DNA of 64,000 nucleotides. Source: Saccharomycopsis phalli. Taxonomy: Eukaryota > Ascomycota > Saccharomycetes > Ascoideales > Saccharomycopsidaceae. Each line of letters begins with the position of its first letter. Position 1 is the stretch's first letter. The stretch is from NCBI GenBank assembly GCA_020342235.1, contig CP073212.1:1488001-1552000 (forward strand), read 5' to 3'. Below, one piece after another: positions 47,388-56,101 of this stretch. A model generated the notes under the pieces. The model was not told the DNA's origin. It worked only from the letters and a program-made list of their open reading frames with translations, and searched no databases. The position numbers and the translations under genes are program-made.

Positions 47388-48296
47388 GCACGTTTTTATG
47401 CATTATCGGTTAGTCAAGATTACCATACAATGTAGCGTCACTGACCAAGGGACAATGGCTGATTTTATTTCAATTGTATTCTGGTAGTTTTGTAGGTAGT
47501 CTTGGGTACTTTGATTATTTCTGGTGGGGGAGTATTTTGGCTAAGCTTAAAGAGTTGTGTGAAGCTAGTTCGGCCACTGGTATGTAGACTGTTGATTGGG
47601 TTTTATCTTGATTGGCTGTTTGAGAATAATTTAAAGTCTTTTGATGTACCAACTGAATTGGCTCGGAGATTATGAAAATCCGCTTGTATGCTTTTATTGA
47701 GGTTTCTCTCTATCTGCCGGTTACTGGGTAATGTCCTAAAGTGCGATGGCAGTTTCCAATATACTATTCAATTAGTCAATGGGCAGGTTATTGTTCTTTT
47801 ACTTTTAGATAACTATATAAACAAGTCAAGAGTGTTCTTTTAAGCAAGTTATTGTCCAGATATTTTTGGAGAAGCTACCATCTGTTAGATGGCAGACGAT
47901 GAATCTCTGGAGCCTGTATAATAACCAATTGGTTAACCATTGCACGACTAAATTGATTTGGACATTTCTCGTCAATTAAATTAGATATAGTACATAGTTT
48001 AGGATAGTACAGGCCACTTGGTAGCTTTGAGTGGGCGAGATTTTTAAAGGTGAACTGATTGGCACGTAACCCCAGCTGGCAAAAGATGAACTGGAATCTG
48101 GTGAATTTGACTATATTAGGTTTGGGCTGGAGTTCCAAAGACATTAATGCCAAGATATTAATCAGCGCGATATCGCGCAATATCAACTCCAGCCTCAACG
48201 CCTCGCCAATCGTACCAGCAGTGCATAAACTAAACCTCATTAATCAGCCTCACACGCCACTTGTACCAACTCGCTATACAACCAGTCATATCAAGG
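47388..48296. other. intergenic region, IBTK-like gene / ARP6
   Basis: I see no repeat, RNA gene or convincing ORF. An open stretch of 121 codons (47875-48240, minus) has no recognisable domain. Confidence 0.6.
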
Positions 48297-49559
48297 CTAC
48301 CACCCCTTCAACTTGCACCCAAACCTCTCATTCAAATAGTTCCACCCCTTTTCATAATACTCTTCCTTGGTAATCTTCACCTTGTCAAACAATGCCTTGT
48401 TGTTGGCCAATTTCTTGGCAGAGTGCCAGCTGTACGTTGTAGGGTTCTCGCTGATTCCAATACGAATGTCCCACTCCACCGGCAACACCTGGTTCAACTC
48501 CAACTTCAAGCGGTCCTTGAACCCGGGGAAGTTGAAATTCCCGCCGACACAAATAATGTTGCTGACAAGAAGCGGACGCAAGAGCTCTGGGCAGCCGTGG
48601 ATGGATTCGTAGATAGTCTTGATGAGCCCGTTCATGTGCTTGACGTTTGCGATTGCTGGGTCGAAAAGGGTTTCAGGGACGCTGAACCGCTCGTCGTAGA
48701 GTTTCATGATTTGGAGGTCGGCCAATGGCACGGACAAGGACTTACGCTTATCGTCGGTGAGGAGAAACCCCAGGGTGGTTGTTTTGAAGTCGGGGAGCAC
48801 GTATTCGACGACCATGCTAGAGTCGGATACTGGTTTGTGGGACGACTTGTCGCGCTTGAGCTGCTCGAGGGAGTGGGAGTAGTTTAGCGGCACAAAGCAC
48901 GTCTGTTCCTTGATGTTGTTGACCAAGATTGGCTCGTCGGTGACGTCGTAGTACCTAAAGGAGATGAGTTCTCTGAGCACACCCGTGAGAAATCTTCCGC
49001 CAATGTCCAACTTGCGGACGCCTTCCCAGTACACTATTCCGTATACAATGGGCACGATGTACGTGGCGTCAAAACCCGAGTCGATGACTAGCTGGTAGTC
49101 TTTATAGGAAGCCAGCGAGAACGACTCGCCATACAACTTTTCGTTTTCCAGGGAGTTGAACGGGACAAACAGCGGGGCGATGTTCTTGTACAAGCTGGCG
49201 AAGCCGTACTCCTCAAACACGATCTGGTCGGTGTTCTTGGTGATTTTGGGGAGCGTGAGCGGGGCTTCTGTGAGGATGAGGTTGGTGTCGAGGGGGTCGA
49301 CGTGCAACTGGAGGTCGTCGCAGTTGAAGCAGTAGTCCCAGATGAGCTTTTCCATCTCCCAGGAGGTGATTTGGTTCTTTTCGTAGGGCCGCTTGAAGGA
49401 GCATCCGCTGATGTTGCGGTTGCGGTCGATGAGCCGGCCCAATATAAGACGGCTGTCCTTGGTGCCGACAATGGAGTTCGACACGATTTGCGGCTCGTCG
49501 TCGGAGGCAAACCCTGCCTTGATGCTGTATGAGCCGTTGTCTAGCACCAAAGTGTTCAT
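48297..49559 (-). CDS. ARP6: actin-related protein 6, SWR1 complex subunit
   Basis: This 420-residue nuclear actin-related protein belongs to the SWR1 remodeller, which swaps H2A for H2A.Z. The actin-fold start NTLVLDNGSYSIKAGFASDD and the phosphate-binding loop VIDSGFDATYIVP are present. The Arp6 hallmarks CFVPLNY, YVLPDF and FTVPE-like FSVPETLFDP are conserved, with ICVGGNFNFPGF near the end. The segment SWEMEKLIWDYCF also matches Arp6. The start is fixed by MNTLVLDNG, the usual Arp6 beginning; upstream codons read through the LRO1 start. The two start codons are only 27 bp apart. S. cerevisiae Arp6 has 438 residues. Confidence 0.92.
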   Translation of the reverse strand: MNTLVLDNGSYSIKAGFASDDEPQIVSNSIVGTKDSRLILGRLIDRNRNISGCSFKRPYEKNQITSWEMEKLIWDYCFNCDDLQLHVDPLDTNLILTEAPLTLPKITKNTDQIVFEEYGFASLYKNIAPLFVPFNSLENEKLYGESFSLASYKDYQLVIDSGFDATYIVPIVYGIVYWEGVRKLDIGGRFLTGVLRELISFRYYDVTDEPILVNNIKEQTCFVPLNYSHSLEQLKRDKSSHKPVSDSSMVVEYVLPDFKTTTLGFLLTDDKRKSLSVPLADLQIMKLYDERFSVPETLFDPAIANVKHMNGLIKTIYESIHGCPELLRPLLVSNIICVGGNFNFPGFKDRLKLELNQVLPVEWDIRIGISENPTTYSWHSAKKLANNKALFDKVKITKEEYYEKGWNYLNERFGCKLKGW

Positions 49560-49586
49560 GCCGGTGAAAAGTGAAAAAACAAAACC

Positions 49587-51371
49587 ATGACACACCAGAA
49601 AAACCAGGACCCTGCCAGCGCGTGGGAACATGTCCGGAAACACAAGTTGCTCACTTTGATATTCTCTGTCGCCGTGCTATTGGCCAGTGTCTACTGGGGA
49701 GCCAGGGAAAATGGCATGGAGCTCGGGGACTTTGACTTTGACTTTGACTACTTGGAGGCCATCAAGGGCAACATTCCTTCGAGCTTGGCCAAGACGCTCA
49801 ATGAGGCCAAGTGGGTCTCGGAGGAGAAGTCCGGACCGTCCACTGAGGACTTTGTCGTGGGGAAACTCATGCGCGACAGCAATTATACCCGGCACAACCC
49901 GGTGGTGATGGTGCCGGGGGTTATCAGCACCGGCTTGGAGAGCTGGGGACTCACCGGTACAGCCGAGTGTCCGAGCGACGCGCACTTCCGGAAGCGGCTC
50001 TGGGGCTCGTTCTACATGCTCAAGGCGATGTTCTTGAACAAAAACTGCTGGCTCCAGCACATCATGCTCGACCCGGAAACCGGGCTCGATCCGCCGGACT
50101 TTAAGATCCGTGCGGCCCAGGGGTTTGAGGCTGCCGACTTCTTCATCACCGGCTACTGGATCTGGAACAAGATCGTCTCGAATCTCGCAGTCTTGGGGTA
50201 CGACCCGAACCACATGACTTTGGCTGCTTACGACTGGCGACTCGCGTACTTGGACTTGGAGCGTCGCGACCAGTACTTCACCAAGCTCAAAAACACCATC
50301 GAGGTGCAGTTCCGGGCTTCGGGCAGGAAATCCGTCTTGGTCGGCCACTCAATGGGGTCCCAGGTGATTTACTACTTCCTCAAGTGGGTCGAGGCCAGCG
50401 GACCGGCATTTGGAAACGGCGGGCCCAACTGGGTCAACGACCACATTGACAGCGTCGTTGATATCGCAGGCTCAATGCTCGGCACGCCAAAGGCTGTGAC
50501 CGCACTCTTGTCTGGCGAAATGAAGGACACAGTACAGTTGAACGCCGCAGCAGTGTACGGCTTGGAAAAGTTCTTTAGCCGCAAGGAGCGGCTCGACATG
50601 CTCCGGAGCTTTGGCGGAATCCCGAGCATGCTTCCCAAGGGCGGTGAACGGCTCTGGGGTAGTCTTGCGCAAGCTCCAGACGACCACTGGACAAACAAGT
50701 CGTGCAACTCCAGCTACGGGTCGTTCATCAAGTTCAAGCACCCGCTGGGCGACTTTTCAAAGAACAACTTGACCATGCAAGGCGCAATCGACTTCTTGCT
50801 TGACACCTCCCCTGGCTGGTTCAAGAACAGAGTGTTGCTGCAATACAGTTTCGGCATCGCCACCGACGCCGAGCAGTTGCTGCTCAACAACCAGGACTCC
50901 TCAAAATGGGTCAATCCCTTGGAAGCCGCTTTGCCATCGGCCCCAGACTTGAAAGTGTACTGCTTCTACGGAATCGGCAACCCGACGGAACGTGCTTACA
51001 CATACCAGGAGGAGAAGCTCAAACTGTTGTCCAAGTTGAATGTCAGCATGGCCTACGGCGAAAAGGACACTGTGGTTAACAGCGATGGCGACGGCACGGT
51101 GTCGCTTTTGACCCATACAATGTGCCACAAGTGGAAAGAGCCAGGGTCCATCTACAATCCGGGTGGTGCACAGGTGAAGATTGTCGAGATGAAACACGAG
51201 CCAGAACGGTTTGATATCCGCGGCGGGTCCAAGACCTCGGAGCATGTCGATATTCTAGGTTCAACGGAGCTCAACGAGTTGGTTATCAAGGTGGTTAGTG
51301 GCAAGGGTGATGAGATTGACGAGAGAGTGATTAGTCAGTTGCCAGAGTTTATTAAGCAGATGGGCTTTTAG
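49587..51371 (+). CDS. LRO1: phospholipid:diacylglycerol acyltransferase
   Basis: This 594-residue LCAT-family enzyme transfers an acyl chain from phospholipid to diacylglycerol, making triacylglycerol in the ER lumen. A single membrane anchor (LLTLIFSVAVLLASVYWGA, about residues 21-39) follows a short cytosolic N-terminus, shorter than in S. cerevisiae (661 residues). The lid motif GLESWG, the salt-bridge region YDWRLAYLDLERRD and the nucleophile GHSMGS (Ser255) are present. The catalytic Asp lies in NSDGDGTVSLLTH and the His in SEHVDILG near the C-terminus. Start 49587 has an AACC context and is the only ATG before the anchor. Confidence 0.94.
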   Translation: MTHQKNQDPASAWEHVRKHKLLTLIFSVAVLLASVYWGARENGMELGDFDFDFDYLEAIKGNIPSSLAKTLNEAKWVSEEKSGPSTEDFVVGKLMRDSNYTRHNPVVMVPGVISTGLESWGLTGTAECPSDAHFRKRLWGSFYMLKAMFLNKNCWLQHIMLDPETGLDPPDFKIRAAQGFEAADFFITGYWIWNKIVSNLAVLGYDPNHMTLAAYDWRLAYLDLERRDQYFTKLKNTIEVQFRASGRKSVLVGHSMGSQVIYYFLKWVEASGPAFGNGGPNWVNDHIDSVVDIAGSMLGTPKAVTALLSGEMKDTVQLNAAAVYGLEKFFSRKERLDMLRSFGGIPSMLPKGGERLWGSLAQAPDDHWTNKSCNSSYGSFIKFKHPLGDFSKNNLTMQGAIDFLLDTSPGWFKNRVLLQYSFGIATDAEQLLLNNQDSSKWVNPLEAALPSAPDLKVYCFYGIGNPTERAYTYQEEKLKLLSKLNVSMAYGEKDTVVNSDGDGTVSLLTHTMCHKWKEPGSIYNPGGAQVKIVEMKHEPERFDIRGGSKTSEHVDILGSTELNELVIKVVSGKGDEIDERVISQLPEFIKQMGF

Positions 51372-52325
51372 TGTATATTGGGAGTGGCTAATCTGGCACA
51401 AGTAATTGTATTTTATTCGAGCATGCTGTAAAATAGACTAGTGAAATCGGGATATTGTAGGTATTTCACAACCAGACCAGTCTCAGACACGTCTCAGACA
51501 AGTGTCAAAGAATATACAAGTGACTTGTTTTACAACCAGACAAGTATTACAATAAATGGTGTGATTTTCAAATTAAACGTCCATGTAAGGTGCAATACGG
51601 AAATTGAAATAGTGGTAAAATGACGGTGCCGTTGATTCAACATAAATGGACATTTATAATTGTCAATTGTACATTTTTTTTGATCCTTTGGTATTGAATT
51701 TCTGGACGCAATGGTCTTATTAACAGTAGACGAGTCTACTTGTTGCTCCTCCACAGCTTGAATATGTATGGTGGACTGGTCAATTATTTTGCAAACCACT
51801 GATTAATTATTTTGCCTATTTTCAACCATTGCTAGGCATTGATACCATGATACCGGTTTTAAACGGCTCATTTAAGATTACAAGATCAAACAAAAGGTTT
51901 GCAATTTGCCATTGGCCTGTAGGCAATGTCACTTGATATTAAGAATGTCATTATACTAGTCCAGGTATTATAGCAGAGCTTTTACGGGATATTAGATGGT
52001 GTAAATTGAAAAACGGTGGTTTTATTGCTTTTGAGTTGGGCAATTGCCAGATTTGAATTTGTTATTTTCATAAAGATGGACATGCCCTTTATAATTGGAA
52101 TGCCCGTTTTCGGCATTTGAAACTTGGACAAGGCTAAAGAGACACAAATATTATTGCAACGTGTGCAATGAGAACTCCAAGTTAATATGAAAACTCCAAA
52201 TTGTCATGAAAACTCCGTCAGACTTTGTAAACTACTGCAGTTGCTTACCGAGTACTGACTAATGTTACAACCATAATACGACTCTTGCTACACATTGCAG
52301 TATTAAATTATATCAATGCAGTCTA
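51372..52325. other. convergent intergenic region, LRO1 / ERG2
   Basis: These 954 bp are AT-rich with no gene, RNA gene or strong repeat that I can see. Only loose CAGACAAGT / TACAAGTGAC repeats occur near 51470-51545. Confidence 0.65.
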
Positions 52326-52997
52326 TTAAAACTTTCCTTGGAGCAAATTCTTAATCATATCCTTGCCGGTCAAATATACAGTAAGTCCAAAGTTGTAAAA
52401 GTCAATGGTGGAACTGAAAGTGTCGGCAAATCCAAATGGGAGCATCGATGGAATCCAGCCCTGGGCCAACTCCAACGCAAAACTCTCTGGAGGCATGCTG
52501 TACTGCTTGGTTTCGCCCTTGCGAAGCCAGTGCTGGTCACCTGGATTGTACGTTTCTCTTTGCGGAGAATTGGCAAGAGAAGCAAACTGGTTACCCTGCA
52601 AGATAGTGAAGTAGTCGTCGCTGAAATGAATGCCTGTATGGCCCTCGGTACCAACAGAAGTGCCAAAGATGATGAGATATTCACTGATAGAGGCATGGAG
52701 AATAAACATGGTTCCCATGGCCCCACCGGCGTTATTGAACACCCAATCGCGCGAATTCAACTCATTGATATACTTTTCGCCGTACTGTGCGGCAATCCGC
52801 TGCTGCAAGTCACTGAAAAGCTCGTAGGTGGTGGTGTTGGCGGCTTTGTGAGCAGCAATAGCTTCCTGCGAGATCGATTGGAGGACCTTGGCGTCAAAGA
52901 TGAAGTTGTGAGGTAACCAGGTGTAGAACAAAGTGTTCATGACACTATATATCCCCAAAATGATCACCGGAGCAGCAGCAAGGAGTGTTAACTTCAT
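52326..52997 (-). CDS. ERG2: C-8 sterol isomerase
   Basis: This 223-residue ER enzyme moves the sterol delta-8 double bond to delta-7 (fecosterol to episterol) in ergosterol synthesis. It is the fungal relative of the mammalian sigma-1 receptor. An N-terminal membrane helix ([18 protein letters not shown]) is followed by the cupin-like body with conserved [21 protein letters not shown], written as one short segment, and [18 protein letters not shown]. The proton-handling acidic residue sits in the [11 protein letters not shown] stretch. [10 protein letters not shown] and the C-terminal amphipathic region ([20 protein letters not shown]) also match. Length equals S. cerevisiae Erg2 (222). A sterol element lies just upstream. 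Confidence 0.95.
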   Translation of the reverse strand: MKLTLLAAAPVIILGIYSVMNTLFYTWLPHNFIFDAKVLQSISQEAIAAHKAANTTTYELFSDLQQRIAAQYGEKYINELNSRDWVFNNAGGAMGTMFILHASISEYLIIFGTSVGTEGHTGIHFSDDYFTILQGNQFASLANSPQRETYNPGDQHWLRKGETKQYSMPPESFALELAQGWIPSMLPFGFADTFSSTIDFYNFGLTVYLTGKDMIKNLLQGKF

Positions 52998-53031
52998 GGT
53001 ATGCTGATGTTGGAGTTCGTTTATCGTAAAA

Positions 53032-53073
53032 TATACGAGGCCGGGTAAGTATGCATGGTATTAGTTGCACGTG
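53032..53073 (-). promoter_or_regulatory. ERG2: ERG2 promoter: sterol element, Reb1-like site, E-box
   Basis: TCGTATA, the exact core of the Upc2/Ecm22 sterol response element, lies on the minus strand at 53038-53032, about 35 bp before the ERG2 start. CCGGGTAA is at 53041-53048 and CACGTG at 53068-53073. Established in S. cerevisiae: Upc2 and Ecm22 activate ERG2 through such elements. Function here is inferred. Confidence 0.65.
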
Positions 53074-53421
53074 ATGGAGGCGACGCAGTGCAGTAGCCAT
53101 GCATCCTTTATACCTTTGTCTGGGATTAAAGGCTTGATTGGAGTGGTACTATTGTTTATCATTCTGTAGGATGCGTTGTAGTTTATTTATTTGCAAATAA
53201 GTTTGTGCGCCTAGGAACTGATCGTGTATTATGATGGGGGAGTGGATCATCCATCTTTGGCATTTCGGGTCCTGCCAAATCGCTTTTGCAAGGCGTATAG
53301 GATAGTTGGATATTGTCGTGAGTCTGTCTACTGCTAAATTGAGTAGTGCAAGCGATTCATATTACTGTGGAGATAATGAGTATGACGATTATGATAGTTA
53401 CATGAGTATTGCCGGCACCGC

Positions 53422-53443
53422 CTCGTTTAGCCGACTAAACGAG
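53422..53443. repeat. perfect inverted repeat, 9 bp arms
   Basis: The arms CTCGTTTAG and CTAAACGAG surround CCGA. It lies about 430 bp upstream of ERG2 and 620 bp past BNA6. It could be a dimeric factor site, a hairpin or chance. Confidence 0.8.
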
Positions 53444-54061
53444 AATGCAACTTAGTATCAAAGGCTGCCTCTACCTAAAAACAAGGGAAATTAACTTGTT
53501 TAGTTGTTTATTCTAGATGGAAAAAACCCTATATTGTTTATTTACATCTATAATGCATGACTTTGAACCTCAATAGGTGTAAAGTGTAAAGTTGCAAGAT
53601 TCTCATTCCAGTGTGCCAAAATCATACTATACTTTTTTCTCGACGCTTTTTCTGTTGTGAGCTGGTCGTGACTGAATATTAGTAGAGTTGATTAGTCTTT
53701 GGTAGGTATTTTGCCATGTAATAAAAAGATGTCAGACTTTTTCTTGGTGAGGCATTAATCCAGAATTGACAAGATGCAAACTGGTCCTGATGCTACATTG
53801 GAAGTATCACTAATATCAAATATTGTCAAATACAGTACAATACGTCCGTACTGATGTTTGTAAGTACTATAAAAGACAGATGCTTAACATTGGACTAGAC
53901 TGCTTGGCTAGACTACTGTTTCAGCGCATTAAATGGACTACTAGGGACTTCAAACGGCACAATACTGGATGTATTACTCACAAGTATCAACGTTCATCAC
54001 TCCATAACCAACCCACCATCAAAGCAGCCGAGCATAAATAACCACACCCATGGACCTTGGC

Positions 54062-54961
54062 CTATTGAACAATCTTCAAACTGAAATCAACCACCGACGT
54101 TCCCTGGTGAATCGAGCTCGTCGAGTAAATGTCAATCAGGTTAGTCAAGTACTCGGAGATGTTCTCCTCGGTAAGCCCACCCAGACACTCGAGCAAAAAC
54201 GAACGGTTCTTGTTTTCCCAGGTGCGTCTGATTTCCGCAGCAGCATCCGTCAACTGCTTGCCTTCAAAATTGTCCAACATAATAATGTCTGCGCCTGCGG
54301 AAATGGCCTCATTCGCCTCATCGATGCTCTGGACCTCGACTTCGATTTTCACGCTGAAACCTGCAACACCTCTAGCGGCTTCTACGGCACGCGTAATCGA
54401 TCCCACGGACCAGATGTGATTATCCTTCAACATAACCATCGCTGACAAGTCGTAACGGTGCTGGTCGCAACCTCCAATGAGCATCGAGTACTTGTCGACG
54501 AGTCTAAATCCCGGAGTGGTTTTTCTGGTACCAGCAATAATGCCACGGTACCCAGCGTCCCGAGCAAGCAGAACGACGCGATTTGCCTTTGTAGCAATTC
54601 CGGAGGAGCGGGAAATGATGTTGAGCGACAAGCGTTCGGCAAGAAGAATCTTGCGGACCTCGGTGTTGCGGATTGTGGCCACGACGATTTTGCCTCCCTT
54701 TTCCTTGGTAGGGTCCAAGACATCGCCGTCTTTGTGGAACCATTCAATGTCGGTGATTCCACACTGGCGGTACACCTCCTTGGCGAACACAGTTCCCGAA
54801 AGCACACAGGGCTGTTTGCAAAAGAGATTGGCGGAATTTAACTTGTCGCCAACGACATATCCGCCGTAGTCAAAGGACGACGTATCCTCTGAGATCCATT
54901 CGGAGATGCGCTGCTTCCACTCGCCGGTGAGTGGTAATAAATGTTCGTAATTGAGAGTCAT
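54062..54961 (-). CDS. BNA6: quinolinate phosphoribosyltransferase
   Basis: This 299-residue enzyme of de novo NAD synthesis converts quinolinate and PRPP to nicotinate mononucleotide. The family order is intact: N-terminal sandwich ([22 protein letters not shown]), [10 protein letters not shown], the substrate-binding [13 protein letters not shown] and [11 protein letters not shown] segments, [19 protein letters not shown], then the barrel strands IEVEVQS and IIMLDNF and the terminal [13 protein letters not shown]. Upstream in-frame codons to 55072 have no conserved features and begin with a run unlike the family, so I start at 54961. Length equals S. cerevisiae Bna6 (295). Confidence 0.95.
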   Translation of the reverse strand: MTLNYEHLLPLTGEWKQRISEWISEDTSSFDYGGYVVGDKLNSANLFCKQPCVLSGTVFAKEVYRQCGITDIEWFHKDGDVLDPTKEKGGKIVVATIRNTEVRKILLAERLSLNIISRSSGIATKANRVVLLARDAGYRGIIAGTRKTTPGFRLVDKYSMLIGGCDQHRYDLSAMVMLKDNHIWSVGSITRAVEAARGVAGFSVKIEVEVQSIDEANEAISAGADIIMLDNFEGKQLTDAAAEIRRTWENKNRSFLLECLGGLTEENISEYLTNLIDIYSTSSIHQGTSVVDFSLKIVQ

Positions 54962-55295
54962 GTGTATAACTTTATTGAGCCCTGACAAGATCTTGCGCCC
55001 CACAAATTGCGAGCCCGCGACCACGACTGAGCTATGAGCCCGCGACCACGAGGTCAAACGTTGATTATTCAAGAGGTATATAGTCCTGTGCTATGTGCCC
55101 AGACACGTGATACATTCTGAACTATGAGCCCTGCGCTATGGGCCAAAGCTATGCCCCCAAGGTACGAGCTACGAGCCCTGAGCTATGCATTTGCGAGCAT
55201 CAAGCATCGGTTTTTGAGCTGTCCATTTTTGAGCTGTGCATTTTTGAGCTGTCCAATTTTCCAGCAGTATCCAATTTTGAGCCCCGTGTTGGCAC
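54962..55295. promoter_or_regulatory. divergent promoter region BNA6 / LOT5 with short repeats
   Basis: It holds CACGTG (55104-55109), two copies of GAGCCCGCGACCACGA 28 bp apart (from 55010), GAGCTATGAGCCC-like words and three copies of TTTTTGAGCTGTCCA-like 15-mers (55210-55262). No RNA gene is evident. Confidence 0.6.
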
Positions 55296-56021
55296 ATGAA
55301 TCAGTCCACTGTTCAGCACATGGCCAAAGTGATACACACGAGACCATCCATTGAAAACGTCGATCCGTATCGAAAGTACCTGTCCTCGACCCCGTCGACG
55401 TTTTCGCTACAGGAAAACCCAATTCTTTATGGTGGTGGCCGGTCGTGGAACCTCGTGGTGACCAGTCCCGTGATCCCAGGAAGCTCACAGGTGCAGTTTC
55501 TAGTCGACGTGTTTGCACTCAGCACCGCGTTTGTGGTCTGGTTCCCACTGGAAAATCTTGGATTGGAGTGGCCGTACCAGAGCGTGATTCTACACGCGCT
55601 CCGCAAGTCGCCTACCAACCAGTCAGTGCTCTATGTTCAATTTGCCCTGGACGAGGTGCTAGAGGCCTACTTCACGCCACAGCCAGACGCCACGTCCGGC
55701 CCCGAGGACTTGTTCTTGCCCGAATTGTTTGGCGACGCGTACCGGCGCGAGACCCTTGCAGAAACCACGTTTAACGCCATGGCGCGCTGTTCGGCGCTCC
55801 ACTGCGACCCGGACTCCGACGACGACGCCACAGAGCCGTCGCTGGAGCTCGGCAAGGAGTGGCTTGTCGGCAGCTGTGGCGAGGGCGACGACATGGACGA
55901 CTGCGCCACAGATGAGGCCGGGTCCGCGGCGGTGGAAGTGGCGGTGCCCGGCGGGTCCACGGGGGTCAAGCGCGGCCGGACCGGCCTGGACAGCGAACAC
56001 AAGCTGCGCAAAATCACGTAA
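55296..56021 (+). CDS. LOT5: Lot5 / pICln-family protein
   Basis: The 241-residue protein has a pICln-like PH fold. After a short leader comes the Lot5-type GGGRSWNLVV, then LSTAFVVWFPLENLGLEWPYQSVILHAL (read in pieces: FVVWFP, LGLEWPYQSVILHALRK) and LYVQFALDE, the strands and helix typical of pICln. The C-terminal half is acidic (DSDDDA, GEGDDMDD), as in pICln, and ends in a basic KRGRTGLDSEHKLRKIT tail. Animal pICln chaperones Sm proteins; the S. cerevisiae Lot5 role is unknown, and the gene is induced by cold. A second ATG at codon 9 is possible. It is convergent with GRR1, 80 bp away. Confidence 0.75.
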   Translation: MNQSTVQHMAKVIHTRPSIENVDPYRKYLSSTPSTFSLQENPILYGGGRSWNLVVTSPVIPGSSQVQFLVDVFALSTAFVVWFPLENLGLEWPYQSVILHALRKSPTNQSVLYVQFALDEVLEAYFTPQPDATSGPEDLFLPELFGDAYRRETLAETTFNAMARCSALHCDPDSDDDATEPSLELGKEWLVGSCGEGDDMDDCATDEAGSAAVEVAVPGGSTGVKRGRTGLDSEHKLRKIT

Positions 56022-56101
56022 TTTCACGGTGGCTCGGGCTTGTACGCATTGTATGTATACTGGGTAAATATGCATTATACTATTATGTAATCAACGTTTT
56101 A

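Larger units (their letters stand above)
52998..54061. other. intergenic region, ERG2 promoter / BNA6 3' flank
   Basis: This 1.06 kb stretch has no gene. Its ERG2-proximal end holds the SRE, Reb1-like and CACGTG sites. A perfect inverted repeat lies at 53422-53443. The remainder is AT-rich and plain. Confidence 0.75.

Noticed and set aside
47875-48240. 121-codon open frame, minus strand
   Set aside because: It has no family resemblance, no promoter signal and no conserved composition. It could be a gene but I cannot support it.
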